From NCBI GenBank assembly GCA_965250245.1, contig OZ252296.1, positions 5,084,001 to 5,148,000 on the forward strand: a stretch of DNA of 64,000 nucleotides, written 5' to 3'. This document shows, in pieces, positions 16,485 to 24,199 of the stretch; within the stretch, counting starts at the first letter, position 1; every line of letters starts with the position of its first letter. This DNA is from JABDIP01 sp965250245 (lineage in GTDB: Bacteria > Pseudomonadota > Alphaproteobacteria > DSM-16000 > Inquilinaceae). Both the position numbers and the translations under genes were made by a program. The notes beneath the pieces are model-generated. The model had not been told where the DNA came from. It worked only from the letters and a program-made list of their open reading frames with translations, and ran no database searches.

Positions 16485-17846
16485 TTAGCTCCCGATCAGC
16501 ATGTCGAACCGCCGGCGCTCCATGGCGGCGCGGCGGTCCTGGCCCGCGGCCAGACATAGATCGGGGGTATAGAGGGAGGATGGCTCCCGCTTCGCGATCG
16601 CCTCGTCGAGCTGCGCCAGAAGATCGGCTGGCCGGACATCTTCCGGCGCGGCGATCCGCCCGGTGACGACGTGTTTCTCCACCGGCTCGTGCCGCTCATG
16701 GTCGATATCGGGATTGCGCCAGCACGCGGCGCAGAGGTGCTGGAAGCTCTCGGTGTGGGAATAGACGATGGCGTCGCCGTCCAGATCGATGCTGGCGTCG
16801 GCCAATTGGCGGGGCCTGCCCTGTGTGCCGGCGAAGTCGAAGACCTGATAATTCCGCCGGATGAGGGTCGCCAGGTGCGGGAAGACCGGGACCCGGGTAT
16901 CCCCATAGATGTGCTCCGTGATGGGGGCGCCATCGATCAGGATGACGTCGCCGTAGTCGACGCCCAGATCCTGATAGAGCACGCTGCGGATGATTCCGTG
17001 ACAGGGGCTCAGACGTTCGATCCAGATGGATTCTTCCGATCCGGGATCGTCGGTCTCCGCCGTGCGCTCGGCCAATGGCCGTTGCGCAAGCTTGACCTTG
17101 GTTTGCGGAAACCGCCCCTCCGGGAGGTCAAAGCGCCCCATCTCGATCGAATTGACCATCGGCTTCCAGACCTCCAGGGCAACCTCTCCATGCCCGGCGC
17201 CAGTGGCACAGATGCCGAGGTTCCATTGATGGTTTTCCTGGGGCTCATCCACCAGATCGGCGGCGGCCTGGTTTGCCTTCATGCCCTCTTCGAACCGGCC
17301 GCGGGTCTTGCAGAAGAGCCCGAGATTGTAGTGGTGCCGGCTCGATTTCGGATCGATCTCGAGAAGACGCCGATAGCTTCGCTCGGCTATCTCGTCCTCC
17401 TGTCGGCCAATCAGTCGCGCCGCGGTCGACAGGCTCATGAGGATGGCCTCCTCATCCGCCTGTCCGGCATGGTCGGCTGCGAAGGCCTTCAGGCGCTCGA
17501 CCAAAGACCGAAACACGGTATTCGGGGGCGGGGGCCGGTTCAGATCGTCGATATCGAGAACGCACTCAAGGATGTCGCCGAGCCAGATCGTCACCTTCAC
17601 ACTATCGGCATGGGCGTCTGCGAGCGCTGACACCACCTCGACGGCGACATCCCGGCCCAAGCATTCCTTGTCGAGAATCCGGAACAGGGCCAGCACCGCC
17701 TCCGTCTGACGCGGCTGTGCCTTGAGCAGTGCCTCCATACCCTGCCTGGCGGCATCGGGTCGATCCGCCTCGGCATCTTCGACGATCTGCCGCTCGAGTG
17801 ACTCGATGTCCTTGGGCGACAGCGCTTCCCCCGACGATTTCCGCAT
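16485..17846 (-). CDS. uncharacterised TPR-containing protein
   Basis: 453 residues from the ATG at 17846, with GGAG about 10 bases upstream. The first half is helical; residues ~150-200 contain at least one tetratricopeptide-like repeat (YRRLLEIDPKSSRHHYNLGLF followed by RGRFEEGMKANQAAADL). The second half is a different domain, richer in beta strands and aromatic residues, with LSPCHGIIRSVLYQDLGVDYGDVILIDGAPI and a late HLCAACWRNPDI. That CxxC with nearby His residues could bind metal. No family was recognised. Coexpression with the following small gene is likely. Lower GC than neighbours suggests acquisition. Confidence 0.6.
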   Translation of the reverse strand: MRKSSGEALSPKDIESLERQIVEDAEADRPDAARQGMEALLKAQPRQTEAVLALFRILDKECLGRDVAVEVVSALADAHADSVKVTIWLGDILECVLDIDDLNRPPPPNTVFRSLVERLKAFAADHAGQADEEAILMSLSTAARLIGRQEDEIAERSYRRLLEIDPKSSRHHYNLGLFCKTRGRFEEGMKANQAAADLVDEPQENHQWNLGICATGAGHGEVALEVWKPMVNSIEMGRFDLPEGRFPQTKVKLAQRPLAERTAETDDPGSEESIWIERLSPCHGIIRSVLYQDLGVDYGDVILIDGAPITEHIYGDTRVPVFPHLATLIRRNYQVFDFAGTQGRPRQLADASIDLDGDAIVYSHTESFQHLCAACWRNPDIDHERHEPVEKHVVTGRIAAPEDVRPADLLAQLDEAIAKREPSSLYTPDLCLAAGQDRRAAMERRRFDMLIGS

Positions 17847-17952
17847 CTGACCCGTCTCCCTCGGCCATCGCGTGTCTCAATGCCGCGAACCCCGCCCCTG
17901 GCGCGGGCCGGTCATCCATCCTACAATATGAGCACACCCCGTTTGGGTTCTC

Positions 17953-18894
17953 ATGAAACCGATCTCTGCTTCCGCCGCGACCCTGTCGGCACCGGCTCAG
18001 GGCGCGCTTTGGATGGCCGGTGCCGCTGTGTGCTTTTCGGGCATGATCGTGCTGATCCGGCTGGCGACGGATGCGCTGCACCCGTTCCAGGTGGCGTTCT
18101 TCCGGAACGCCTTCGCGCTGCTGTTCATCCTGCCATGGGTCCTGCGGTCGGGCTTCGGCGCGCTGAAGACCAGGCGCCTGGGCGACTACACCTGGCGGGC
18201 GATCACCGGGCTGGTCGCCATGCTGTCCTGGTTCCTGGCGCTGTCGATGATGCCGATGGCCGAGGCCGTGGCGCTCAGCTTCACCGCGCCGCTGTTCGCC
18301 ACCATCGGTGCCGCCCTGTTCCTGAACGAGATCGTGCGGGCCCGCCGCTGGTCTGCGACGGCGATCGGCTTCCTCGGGGTGCTGGTGATCGTGCGGCCGG
18401 GGGTCGAGGCGGTGTCGATGCCGGCATTGCTGGTGCTGCTGTCGGCGCTGGGTGCCGCGGTCTCGATGCTGTTCGTCAAATCCCTGTCTCGCACCGAGCC
18501 CAGCACCGCGATGGTCGCCTATATGGGCATCTTCCTGACGCCGATGTCGCTGGTGCCGGCGCTGTTCGTCTGGGAATGGCCGACCTGGCCGGTCCTGGGC
18601 TTCATGGTGGGTGTGGCCGGCCTCGCCACCGTGGCCCATCTCTGCTTCACCCATGCCATGCACCTGGCCGACGCCTCGGCGGTGATCCCGCTGGACTATC
18701 TGAGGCTGCCGCTGGTCGCGCTGTTCGGCTGGGCCCTGTTCGGCGAGCGCATGGATCTGTGGAGCTGGTCCGGGGCGGCGATCATCATCGCCTCCACCCT
18801 CTACATCGCCCGCCGCGAGGCGATCGTGGCCCGCGAACGCAGGCCGCACGATCCGGGACCGGTCGCCACCGGCGCCGCCCGCGAGAAGCTGTGA
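17953..18894 (+). CDS. EamA/RhaT-family DMT exporter
   Basis: 313 residues with ten predicted membrane helices and two EamA repeats (LSMMPMAEAVALSFTAPLFATIGAALFL in the first, ADASAVIPLDYLRLPLVALFGWALFGE in the second). These drug/metabolite transporters export amino acids, nucleobases or other small molecules; substrate cannot be read from sequence. Its stop overlaps the GTG start of a paralogous gene, so the pair is translationally coupled and may form a heterodimer or an amplified exporter. Confidence 0.88.
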   Translation: MKPISASAATLSAPAQGALWMAGAAVCFSGMIVLIRLATDALHPFQVAFFRNAFALLFILPWVLRSGFGALKTRRLGDYTWRAITGLVAMLSWFLALSMMPMAEAVALSFTAPLFATIGAALFLNEIVRARRWSATAIGFLGVLVIVRPGVEAVSMPALLVLLSALGAAVSMLFVKSLSRTEPSTAMVAYMGIFLTPMSLVPALFVWEWPTWPVLGFMVGVAGLATVAHLCFTHAMHLADASAVIPLDYLRLPLVALFGWALFGERMDLWSWSGAAIIIASTLYIARREAIVARERRPHDPGPVATGAAREKL

Positions 18895-19808
18895 CATCCG
18901 CCGCCCTGCAGGCGCGCTGGCAGGCGCTGCCGGTCAACACGCGCGGTGCGATCTGGGTGCTGATGGCGGCGGTCGGGTTCTCGACCATGGCGGTGCTGGC
19001 CAAGCATCTGGGCGAGACCCTGCATGCCTTCCAGATCGCCTTCTTCCGCAGCGTGGTCGGTCTGGCGGTGTTGATGCCGCTGGTGATGCGGGCCGGCTGG
19101 GGCGTGCTGCGCACCCGGGTGCCGGGCCTGCATTTCGGCCGCTCGGCGACCGGCGCGGTAGCGATGATGTGCGGCTTCTACGCGCTGACCCATCTGCCGC
19201 TGGCGACCGCGACCGCCATCACCTTCACCCGGCCGCTGTTCCTGATCATCATCGCCGTGCTGCTGCTGGGCGAGCCGGTGCGCTGGCGGCGCTGGTCGGC
19301 GACCCTGGTCGGCTTCGTCGGCGTGCTGGTGATGCTGCGGCCCGGCGCCGGCACCTTGGACCCGGCGGTGTTCGTCGCGCTGGGCCAGGCGCTGGCGGCG
19401 GCGCTGATCGTCGTCTTCCTGAAGCGCATGCCGCCGGAGGAGAAGCACGTGACGGTGCTGTTCTTCACCGCCGCCTTCACCACCATCGTCACGCTGCCGC
19501 CCGCACTCTGGGTCTGGACGGCCCCCGATGCCGCGACGCTTGGCATCGCGATTGCCATGGGCACGATCGGCGTGACGGCGCAGGCGGCGGTGGTCCGCGC
19601 CTACCGCGTCGCCGAGGCGACCGCCATCGCCCCCTTCGACTACGCAAGGCTGTTGTTCGCCACCGGCTTCGGCATCGCCCTGTTCGCCGAGTTCCCCGAT
19701 TCCTGGACGATCCTGGGCGCCGGCATCATCGTCGCCAGCACCATCTACATCGCCCGCCGCGAGGCGCGCCTGGGCGCGCCGCCGAAATCCGGCCCGTCGC
19801 CGGACTAG
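18891..19808 (+). CDS. second EamA/RhaT-family DMT exporter
   Basis: 305 residues from a GTG start at 18891 that overlaps the preceding stop by four bases (GTGA). Ten helices and two EamA repeats are present (THLPLATATAITFTRPLFLIIIAVLLLGE and AEATAIAPFDYARLLFATGFGIALF). It is clearly paralogous to the gene before it, with the shared ending IIVASTIYIARREA, so the pair came from a tandem duplication. Substrate unknown. Confidence 0.87.
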   Translation: MTSAALQARWQALPVNTRGAIWVLMAAVGFSTMAVLAKHLGETLHAFQIAFFRSVVGLAVLMPLVMRAGWGVLRTRVPGLHFGRSATGAVAMMCGFYALTHLPLATATAITFTRPLFLIIIAVLLLGEPVRWRRWSATLVGFVGVLVMLRPGAGTLDPAVFVALGQALAAALIVVFLKRMPPEEKHVTVLFFTAAFTTIVTLPPALWVWTAPDAATLGIAIAMGTIGVTAQAAVVRAYRVAEATAIAPFDYARLLFATGFGIALFAEFPDSWTILGAGIIVASTIYIARREARLGAPPKSGPSPD

Positions 19809-19814
19809 GGTGCC

Positions 19815-20321
19815 TCACAGCACGGCGGCGATGCTGATCACGAAGGCGAGGATGACGAGGCCGGTCAACGGACCGCGCAGGGCGCCGTACCACTGCGGCG
19901 CACGCCCCTCCCGCACGGCGTCGCGGTCGTGGAGGTACAGCCATCCGAACAGGATGATGAACAGACCGAAGGCCACCAACAGGGTCGCCGGCCCGCTGAA
20001 CATCCCGACGATCGCCCATCCGGCAAGGCCCGGAAGCACGCTCAGCAAGAAGGTCTTCGCCGGCAGCTCCGGGATCGCCATCGCCAGCCCCCAATGGACG
20101 GCGCCGAGGAAGCTGGCGATCACCGCGCCGTAGATCAGCTGCGTCTGCGCCAGCAGGGCCAAGGTGATCGGATCGGCGGCGAAATGCGCGCCGATCGCCG
20201 CCCCGTAGAACGGAATCAGCCCGGCAAAGCCCAGATATCGCGCGACGCGCTGTTTGTCCTCCGATTGCACGGTGTCCACATAGCACGTCTGACGGCGGCG
20301 GCAAGCGCGGCCCGTCGCCAA
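19815..20321 (-). CDS. DUF3429 inner-membrane protein
   Basis: Up to 168 residues with five hydrophobic segments. The DUF3429 marks are visible: YLGFAGLIPFYGAAIG, then YGAVIASFLGAVHWGLAMA and LPGLAGWAI. The function of this family is not established. The N-terminus is uncertain; a GTG at 20306 (VDTVQSEDKQRVARYLG) may be the real start. It converges with the EamA pair, with 6 bases between the stops. Confidence 0.8.
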   Translation of the reverse strand: MATGRACRRRQTCYVDTVQSEDKQRVARYLGFAGLIPFYGAAIGAHFAADPITLALLAQTQLIYGAVIASFLGAVHWGLAMAIPELPAKTFLLSVLPGLAGWAIVGMFSGPATLLVAFGLFIILFGWLYLHDRDAVREGRAPQWYGALRGPLTGLVILAFVISIAAVL

Positions 20322-20375
20322 GCGCCGCCCGATCTGCTATCCAGCCGCGTCGATTCTTCAGGGAGGACCAGGATC

Positions 20376-21137
20376 ATGGATGTAGCGGGCCACGCGGCGA
20401 TCGTCACAGGCGGCGGATCGGGCATGGGGGCGGCGACCGGCCGGGCGCTGGCGGCGGCGGGCGCGAAGGTCGCGCTGCTGGACGTGAACAAGGAGGCAGC
20501 GGGCGCCGTGGCCGAGGAGATCGGCGGCATCGCGCTGGAATGCGACGTGCGCGACGGCGCGGCGGCGGAGCAGGCGATCGCCGCGGCCCGGGAGGCCCAC
20601 GGCACGGCCCGCATCGCCGTCAACTGCGCCGGCATCGCCACCGGCGGCCGCATCGTCGGCCGCGACGGCCCGCACGATCTGGAGCTGTATCGCCGCACCA
20701 TCGAGATCAACCTGATCGGCAGCTTCAACATCATGCGGCTGGCCGCCACCGACATGGCGGCGGCGGACCCGCTGGACGACGGCGAGCGCGGCGTCATCGT
20801 CAGCACCTCGTCGGTCGCCGCCTATGACGGCCAGATCGGCCAGGCCGCCTACAGCTCGTCCAAGGGTGGCATCGTCGGCCTCACCCTGCCGGCGGCCCGC
20901 GAACTGGCCCGGCACGGCATCCGCGTGATGGCCATCGCGCCCGGCCTGATCGCCACGCCGATGATGACCGGCCTGCCCCCGGAGGTGCAGGACAGCCTGG
21001 TCGCCACCACGCTCTACCCCAAGCGCCTGGGCCACGCGGAGGAATACGCCGACCTGGTGCTGCACATTTGCGCCAACCGCCTGCTCAACGGCGAGGTCAT
21101 CCGCCTGGACGGCGCGGTCCGGCTGGCGCCGCGGTAA
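20376..21137 (+). CDS. short-chain dehydrogenase, HSD10-like
   Basis: 253 residues, classical SDR length. The NAD-binding motif TGGGSGMGAATG starts near residue 11, with Asp in ALLDVN favouring NAD(H); NCAGIA follows. The catalytic Ser-Tyr-Lys is in STSSVAAYDG and AAYSSSKGG. The extended loop and APGLIATPMMTGLP resemble bacterial relatives of 3-hydroxyacyl-CoA dehydrogenase type 2 (HSD10), so a 3-hydroxyacyl-CoA or alcohol substrate is plausible. A ribosome site GGGAGGACC precedes the ATG. It is monocistronic, followed by an inverted repeat. Confidence 0.88.
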   Translation: MDVAGHAAIVTGGGSGMGAATGRALAAAGAKVALLDVNKEAAGAVAEEIGGIALECDVRDGAAAEQAIAAAREAHGTARIAVNCAGIATGGRIVGRDGPHDLELYRRTIEINLIGSFNIMRLAATDMAAADPLDDGERGVIVSTSSVAAYDGQIGQAAYSSSKGGIVGLTLPAARELARHGIRVMAIAPGLIATPMMTGLPPEVQDSLVATTLYPKRLGHAEEYADLVLHICANRLLNGEVIRLDGAVRLAPR

Positions 21138-21158
21138 GGGCGCCGGCGGCCCGGGCAC

Positions 21159-21274
21159 CGTCCTTCGACAGGCTCAGGATGAGGCACTCCAATGGTGCCA
21201 TCGGCGCCGGCTCTTTGGCGGACAGGGGTAACACTCACGGGAAGAGGCCCTCATCCTGAGCCTGTCGAAGGACG
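21159..21274. repeat. inverted repeat CGTCCTTCGACAGGCTCAGGATGAGG type
   Basis: CGTCCTTCGACAGGCTCAGGATGAGGC near 21159 is mirrored by CCTCATCCTGAGCCTGTCGAAGGACG ending about 21274. A second member lies at 28996-29079. The family is widespread in proteobacterial genomes. Confidence 0.85.
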
Positions 21275-21304
21275 AAGGCCGGGCCGCCGGAACGAACCGA
21301 TAGC

Positions 21305-21592
21305 CTACGCCACCGAATCCATGAACGTGGCCAGCTTGATGTCCTTCTCCGACAGGCCGTCGACATCGTGGGTGGCCAGGATGACCTCGACGCGGTTGTA
21401 GACGTTGAACCATTCCGGATGGTGGTTCATCTGCTCGGCCTTCAGCGCCACCCGGGTCATGAAGGCCCAGGCCTGGTTGAAGTTCTTGAAGGCGTAGCGC
21501 TTCTCGATCGCGTCGCGGCCGTCCACCGGCTGCCATCCTTCCAGCCCGGCGAGCGCCTGCGCGCGGGCCTCGCCGGTCAGCTTCTCGACCAT
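21305..21592 (-). CDS. phhB: pterin-4a-carbinolamine dehydratase
   Basis: 95 residues from the ATG at 21592, the usual PCD length; the open frame upstream is rejected. The enzyme dehydrates 4a-hydroxytetrahydropterin to recycle the cofactor of aromatic amino acid hydroxylases. The family marks are FKNFNQAWAFMTRVALKAEQMNHHPEWFNVYNRVEVILATHD, in which the active-site histidines of HHPEW and THD are visible; the final GLSEKDIKLA is also typical. No aromatic amino acid hydroxylase is nearby, so a molybdopterin-related or moonlighting role is possible. Confidence 0.93.
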   Translation of the reverse strand: MVEKLTGEARAQALAGLEGWQPVDGRDAIEKRYAFKNFNQAWAFMTRVALKAEQMNHHPEWFNVYNRVEVILATHDVDGLSEKDIKLATFMDSVA

Positions 21593-21675
21593 GTCCTTGG
21601 CTCCTGATATCGGGGTCCGGAGCCCATGGAGGGCGGATATGGCCAGCGCGTCAACCGGCGAATAGGATCGCGGCC

Positions 21676-22101
21676 ATGACCGATGCCAAGCCGCGCTTCT
21701 CATCTCCGCCCAGCCTGGACGATTTCGTCGCCATGGCCGAAGAGGGCTTCGCCCGCATCCCGGCGAAGCTGCGCGCCATGGTCGAGGGTGTGGCGATCCG
21801 GGTCGAGGAGTTTCCCGACGCGGACACGGTGCGCGACATGGAGCTGGAGAGCCCGTTCGATCTGCTGGGCCTGTATGTCGGCACGCCGTTCGGGGAGAAG
21901 AGCGTCACCGAATCGGCCCAGCATCCCGACCTGATCTTCCTCTACCGGCGCCCGATCCTGGATTACTGGTGCGAGACCGGCGAGGATCTCGGCCATGTCG
22001 TCCGGCACGTGCTGATCCACGAGATCGGACACCATTTCGGCTTCTCCGACGACGACATGGAGGCCCTGGAACAGCAGGCCGACGCGGAGGAGGGCGGATA
22101 G
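21676..22101 (+). CDS. small zincin-like metallopeptidase
   Basis: 141 residues of the zincin_1 family (PF06262). The zinc-binding HExxH is in HVLIHEIGHHFGFSDDDM, with the following Asp residues as in relatives. The preceding ESPFDLLGLYVGTP and PDLIFLYRRPILDYW are typical of the family. It is cytoplasmic, with no signal peptide. Its role is not established. The last eight bases of the gene are also the outer end of the long palindrome that follows it. Confidence 0.85.
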   Translation: MTDAKPRFSSPPSLDDFVAMAEEGFARIPAKLRAMVEGVAIRVEEFPDADTVRDMELESPFDLLGLYVGTPFGEKSVTESAQHPDLIFLYRRPILDYWCETGEDLGHVVRHVLIHEIGHHFGFSDDDMEALEQQADAEEGG

Positions 22102-22210
22102 ACTAAGGGGACTAAAGTAAGGGGACAGGATAAATATGGGGACAGTATACCTAACTCATTGAGTTAGGTATACTGTCCCCATATTTATCCTGCCCCCTTA
22201 GTCTATCCGC
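22094..22210. repeat. 117-bp near-perfect palindrome with GGGGACAGTATAC core
   Basis: The right arm (22160-22210, 51 bases) is the inverted complement of the left arm (22094-22158) except for a 14-base insertion in the left arm that looks like a local copy (GACTAAGGGG / ACTAAAGTAAGGGG) and one base change. The centre is a single T at 22159 inside CTAACTCA-T-TGAGTTAG. It lies between the convergent zincin and DUF805 genes. The same core is found at 59181-59290, which suggests a REP-like mobile repeat. Confidence 0.9.
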
Positions 22211-22211
22211 T

Positions 22212-22643
22212 CTAGTCGAAGACGCTGCCCACATCGTCGATGTGCACGCCCAGCGGATTCGGGCCGAACCGGTTCGACCCCCGGGTTCCGCTCAAGCAGC
22301 CGCATTCCACCAGGATCCACACCGTGCCCAGCACGGGAACCAGCCCGATCAGTGACCACCAACCGGACTTGTTTCGGTCATGGAAGCGTTTCGCCCAGAC
22401 CGCGACAGCCGTCACGGTCGCCAGCAACAGGTAACCGAGCGTCATAAACAGGAACAGGAGACCAACCGTCTCCCCGGCAAAGGCGGAGGTCCGCTCGAAC
22501 AATCCGGCCATCATGCCGATCGCCATCAGGCCGCCGATCCCCATCACGATCGTCGCCAGATGAAACACCCAGAACTCGATGCGGCTGATCCGGCCGCGCG
22601 GGGAGAACAGAAACCAGAACAGTGATCCGCGTGGCTGGCGCAT
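22212..22643 (-). CDS. DUF805 membrane protein, paralog 1
   Basis: 143 residues, four hydrophobic helices. DUF805 marks are FLFSPRGRISRIEFWVF at the N-terminus, the loop WAKRFHDRNKSGWWSLI, and the C-terminal VECGCLSGTRGSNRFGPNPLG. The function of DUF805 proteins is unknown. This is the most divergent member of a group of six in this window, all on the minus strand. The stop lies next to a long palindrome. Confidence 0.88.
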   Translation of the reverse strand: MRQPRGSLFWFLFSPRGRISRIEFWVFHLATIVMGIGGLMAIGMMAGLFERTSAFAGETVGLLFLFMTLGYLLLATVTAVAVWAKRFHDRNKSGWWSLIGLVPVLGTVWILVECGCLSGTRGSNRFGPNPLGVHIDDVGSVFD

Positions 22644-22689
22644 CCCCAGGGTCCCATCAATCCGCCGGCCTCACGTCGAGCCGGGCCGC

Positions 22690-23115
22690 CTATTCGAATA
22701 CGGTTTCGGCCGCCGGCGCCAGGGGGTCGGGACCATGCCGGTTGTCGCCCTCGGTCCCCTTCAGGCAGCCGCATTCCACCAGGGTCCAGATCGGGCCGAT
22801 CACCGGCACCAGGTTCAGCAGCACCCACCAGCCGGATTTGTTGCGGTCATGCCAGCGCTTGGCGCCGACGGCGAACACCGACACCACCAGCGGCACGAAG
22901 ATGGCCGTCGTGAACAGCGCGGCGCCCATCTCCACCGCCCGGACGGTGATCGGGTCGTCCAGCCCCGCCACCGCGTCCCGCAGCCCGGCTACGGCGCGCA
23001 GCGCCGGCAGGACGAGGAAGAAGACCAGGCCGACGAACACCCAGAACTGGGTGCGGTTGATCCGCCCCTCGAAGGCGAACAGGTACCACAACACGGAAAA
23101 CTGCGACCGGTTCAC
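22690..23115 (-). CDS. DUF805 membrane protein, paralog 2
   Basis: 141 residues. Marks: FAFEGRINRTQFWVFVGLVFF, KRWHDRNKSGWWVLLNLVPVIG, and VECGCLKGTEGDNRHGPDPL. About four helices; the segment between helices 2 and 3 is a poorly conserved loop of ~25 residues. It is 46 bases from paralog 1. Each copy has its own short gap, so either one transcript or individual promoters are possible. Confidence 0.9.
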   Translation of the reverse strand: MNRSQFSVLWYLFAFEGRINRTQFWVFVGLVFFLVLPALRAVAGLRDAVAGLDDPITVRAVEMGAALFTTAIFVPLVVSVFAVGAKRWHDRNKSGWWVLLNLVPVIGPIWTLVECGCLKGTEGDNRHGPDPLAPAAETVFE

Positions 23116-23193
23116 GGGCGGCCTCGTCCAGGACGTCTCGATCGCCCACGGTCTTACCCGGACGGGGTGAAGAATTCCTATGCGCCGCCGCGC

Positions 23194-23616
23194 CTATTCG
23201 AACACCGCTTCCAACCGGGGGCCGAGCGGGTCCGGTCCGAAGCGGTTGTCGCCCTCGGTGCCCTTCAGGCAGCCGCATTCGATGAAGGTCCAGATCGGGC
23301 CGATGAGCGGGATGAAGCCGATCAGGACCCACCAGCCCGACTTGTCGCGGTCATGCCAGCGTTTCACGCCGATCGCGAAGGAGGCGACCATGTAGGGAAA
23401 GAACAGGATCAACTGCACCACGCCCAGGATCGTGCCGACGATCTGGGCGGCGCTCGGGTCCTTCGGATCGGCCAGGGCGATGCCGAGCACTGCGCCGATT
23501 GTCGTGAAGGCCAGGACGAGCAGCATCGACACGCCGATAAAGGCCCAATACTTGGCGCGGTTGATCCGCCCCTCGAAGGAGAAGAGATAATTCAGAATGG
23601 AAAAGCGCGGGTTCAT
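23194..23616 (-). CDS. DUF805 membrane protein, paralog 3
   Basis: 140 residues. Marks: YLFSFEGRINRAKYWAFIGVSM, KRWHDRDKSGWWVLIGFIPLIG, and IECGCLKGTEGDNRFGPDPLGP. The 3' ~140 bases are almost identical in DNA to those of paralog 4, whereas the first half, which encodes the N-terminal helices, is clearly different. This indicates recent duplication or gene conversion of the 3' end only. Confidence 0.9.
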   Translation of the reverse strand: MNPRFSILNYLFSFEGRINRAKYWAFIGVSMLLVLAFTTIGAVLGIALADPKDPSAAQIVGTILGVVQLILFFPYMVASFAIGVKRWHDRDKSGWWVLIGFIPLIGPIWTFIECGCLKGTEGDNRFGPDPLGPRLEAVFE

Positions 23617-23701
23617 CGCGGCGGCCCAGATCAGCGCGGGAGAATGCCGAAGAGAGGCCTCCCGAACCGGGCCGTGTCAACCGTGGGATGTCGCCCGGGC
23701 G

Positions 23702-24121
23702 TCAGTCGAAAACCGAGACCAGTTCCGGTCCCAGCGGGTCCGGTCCGAAGCGGTTGTCGCCCTCGGTGCCCTTCAGGCAACCGCATTCGATGAAGGTCCA
23801 CACGAAGCCGATGATCGGGATGAACCCGATCAGCACCCACCAGCCGGACTTGTCGCGGTCATGCCAGCGTTTCACATGCACCGCCAGGTAGGACCACGTC
23901 ACCACCACGACATAGGCGAGCGACAGCAGGAGCACGAAGATCCCCGCGATGCCGGAGACCACCGGCTGACCGGTTGCCGTCGTGCTCTCCAGCAGGACCG
24001 CGATCCGATCCATCAGGAGCCAGGTCACAATGTAAATCGCCAGGTACAGCCAATACTTGGACCGGTTGATGCGACCGTTGAAGGAGAAGAAGAACTGCAG
24101 CACGGATCGTCCCCAAGGCAA
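23702..24121 (-). CDS. DUF805 membrane protein, paralog 4
   Basis: 139 residues if translation begins at the TTG at 24121; a GTG nine codons... close downstream (before LQFFFSFNGRINRSKYW) is an alternative, and no ATG is available before the conserved domain. Marks: FFFSFNGRINRSKYWLYLAIY, KRWHDRDKSGWWVLIGFIPIIG, IECGCLKGTEGDNRFGPDPLGP. It shares a nearly identical 3' end with paralog 3. Upstream lie 78 bases and then the stop of the Rieske gene on the same strand. Confidence 0.85.
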   Translation of the reverse strand: MPWGRSVLQFFFSFNGRINRSKYWLYLAIYIVTWLLMDRIAVLLESTTATGQPVVSGIAGIFVLLLSLAYVVVVTWSYLAVHVKRWHDRDKSGWWVLIGFIPIIGFVWTFIECGCLKGTEGDNRFGPDPLGPELVSVFD

Positions 24122-24199
24122 TGCAGGCCGGCGCCTTCGCGCGGCGCATCCGCTCTAGATATGGCGATTTCGCGGCCTCGGCGAAAGGATTTCCCGCGC

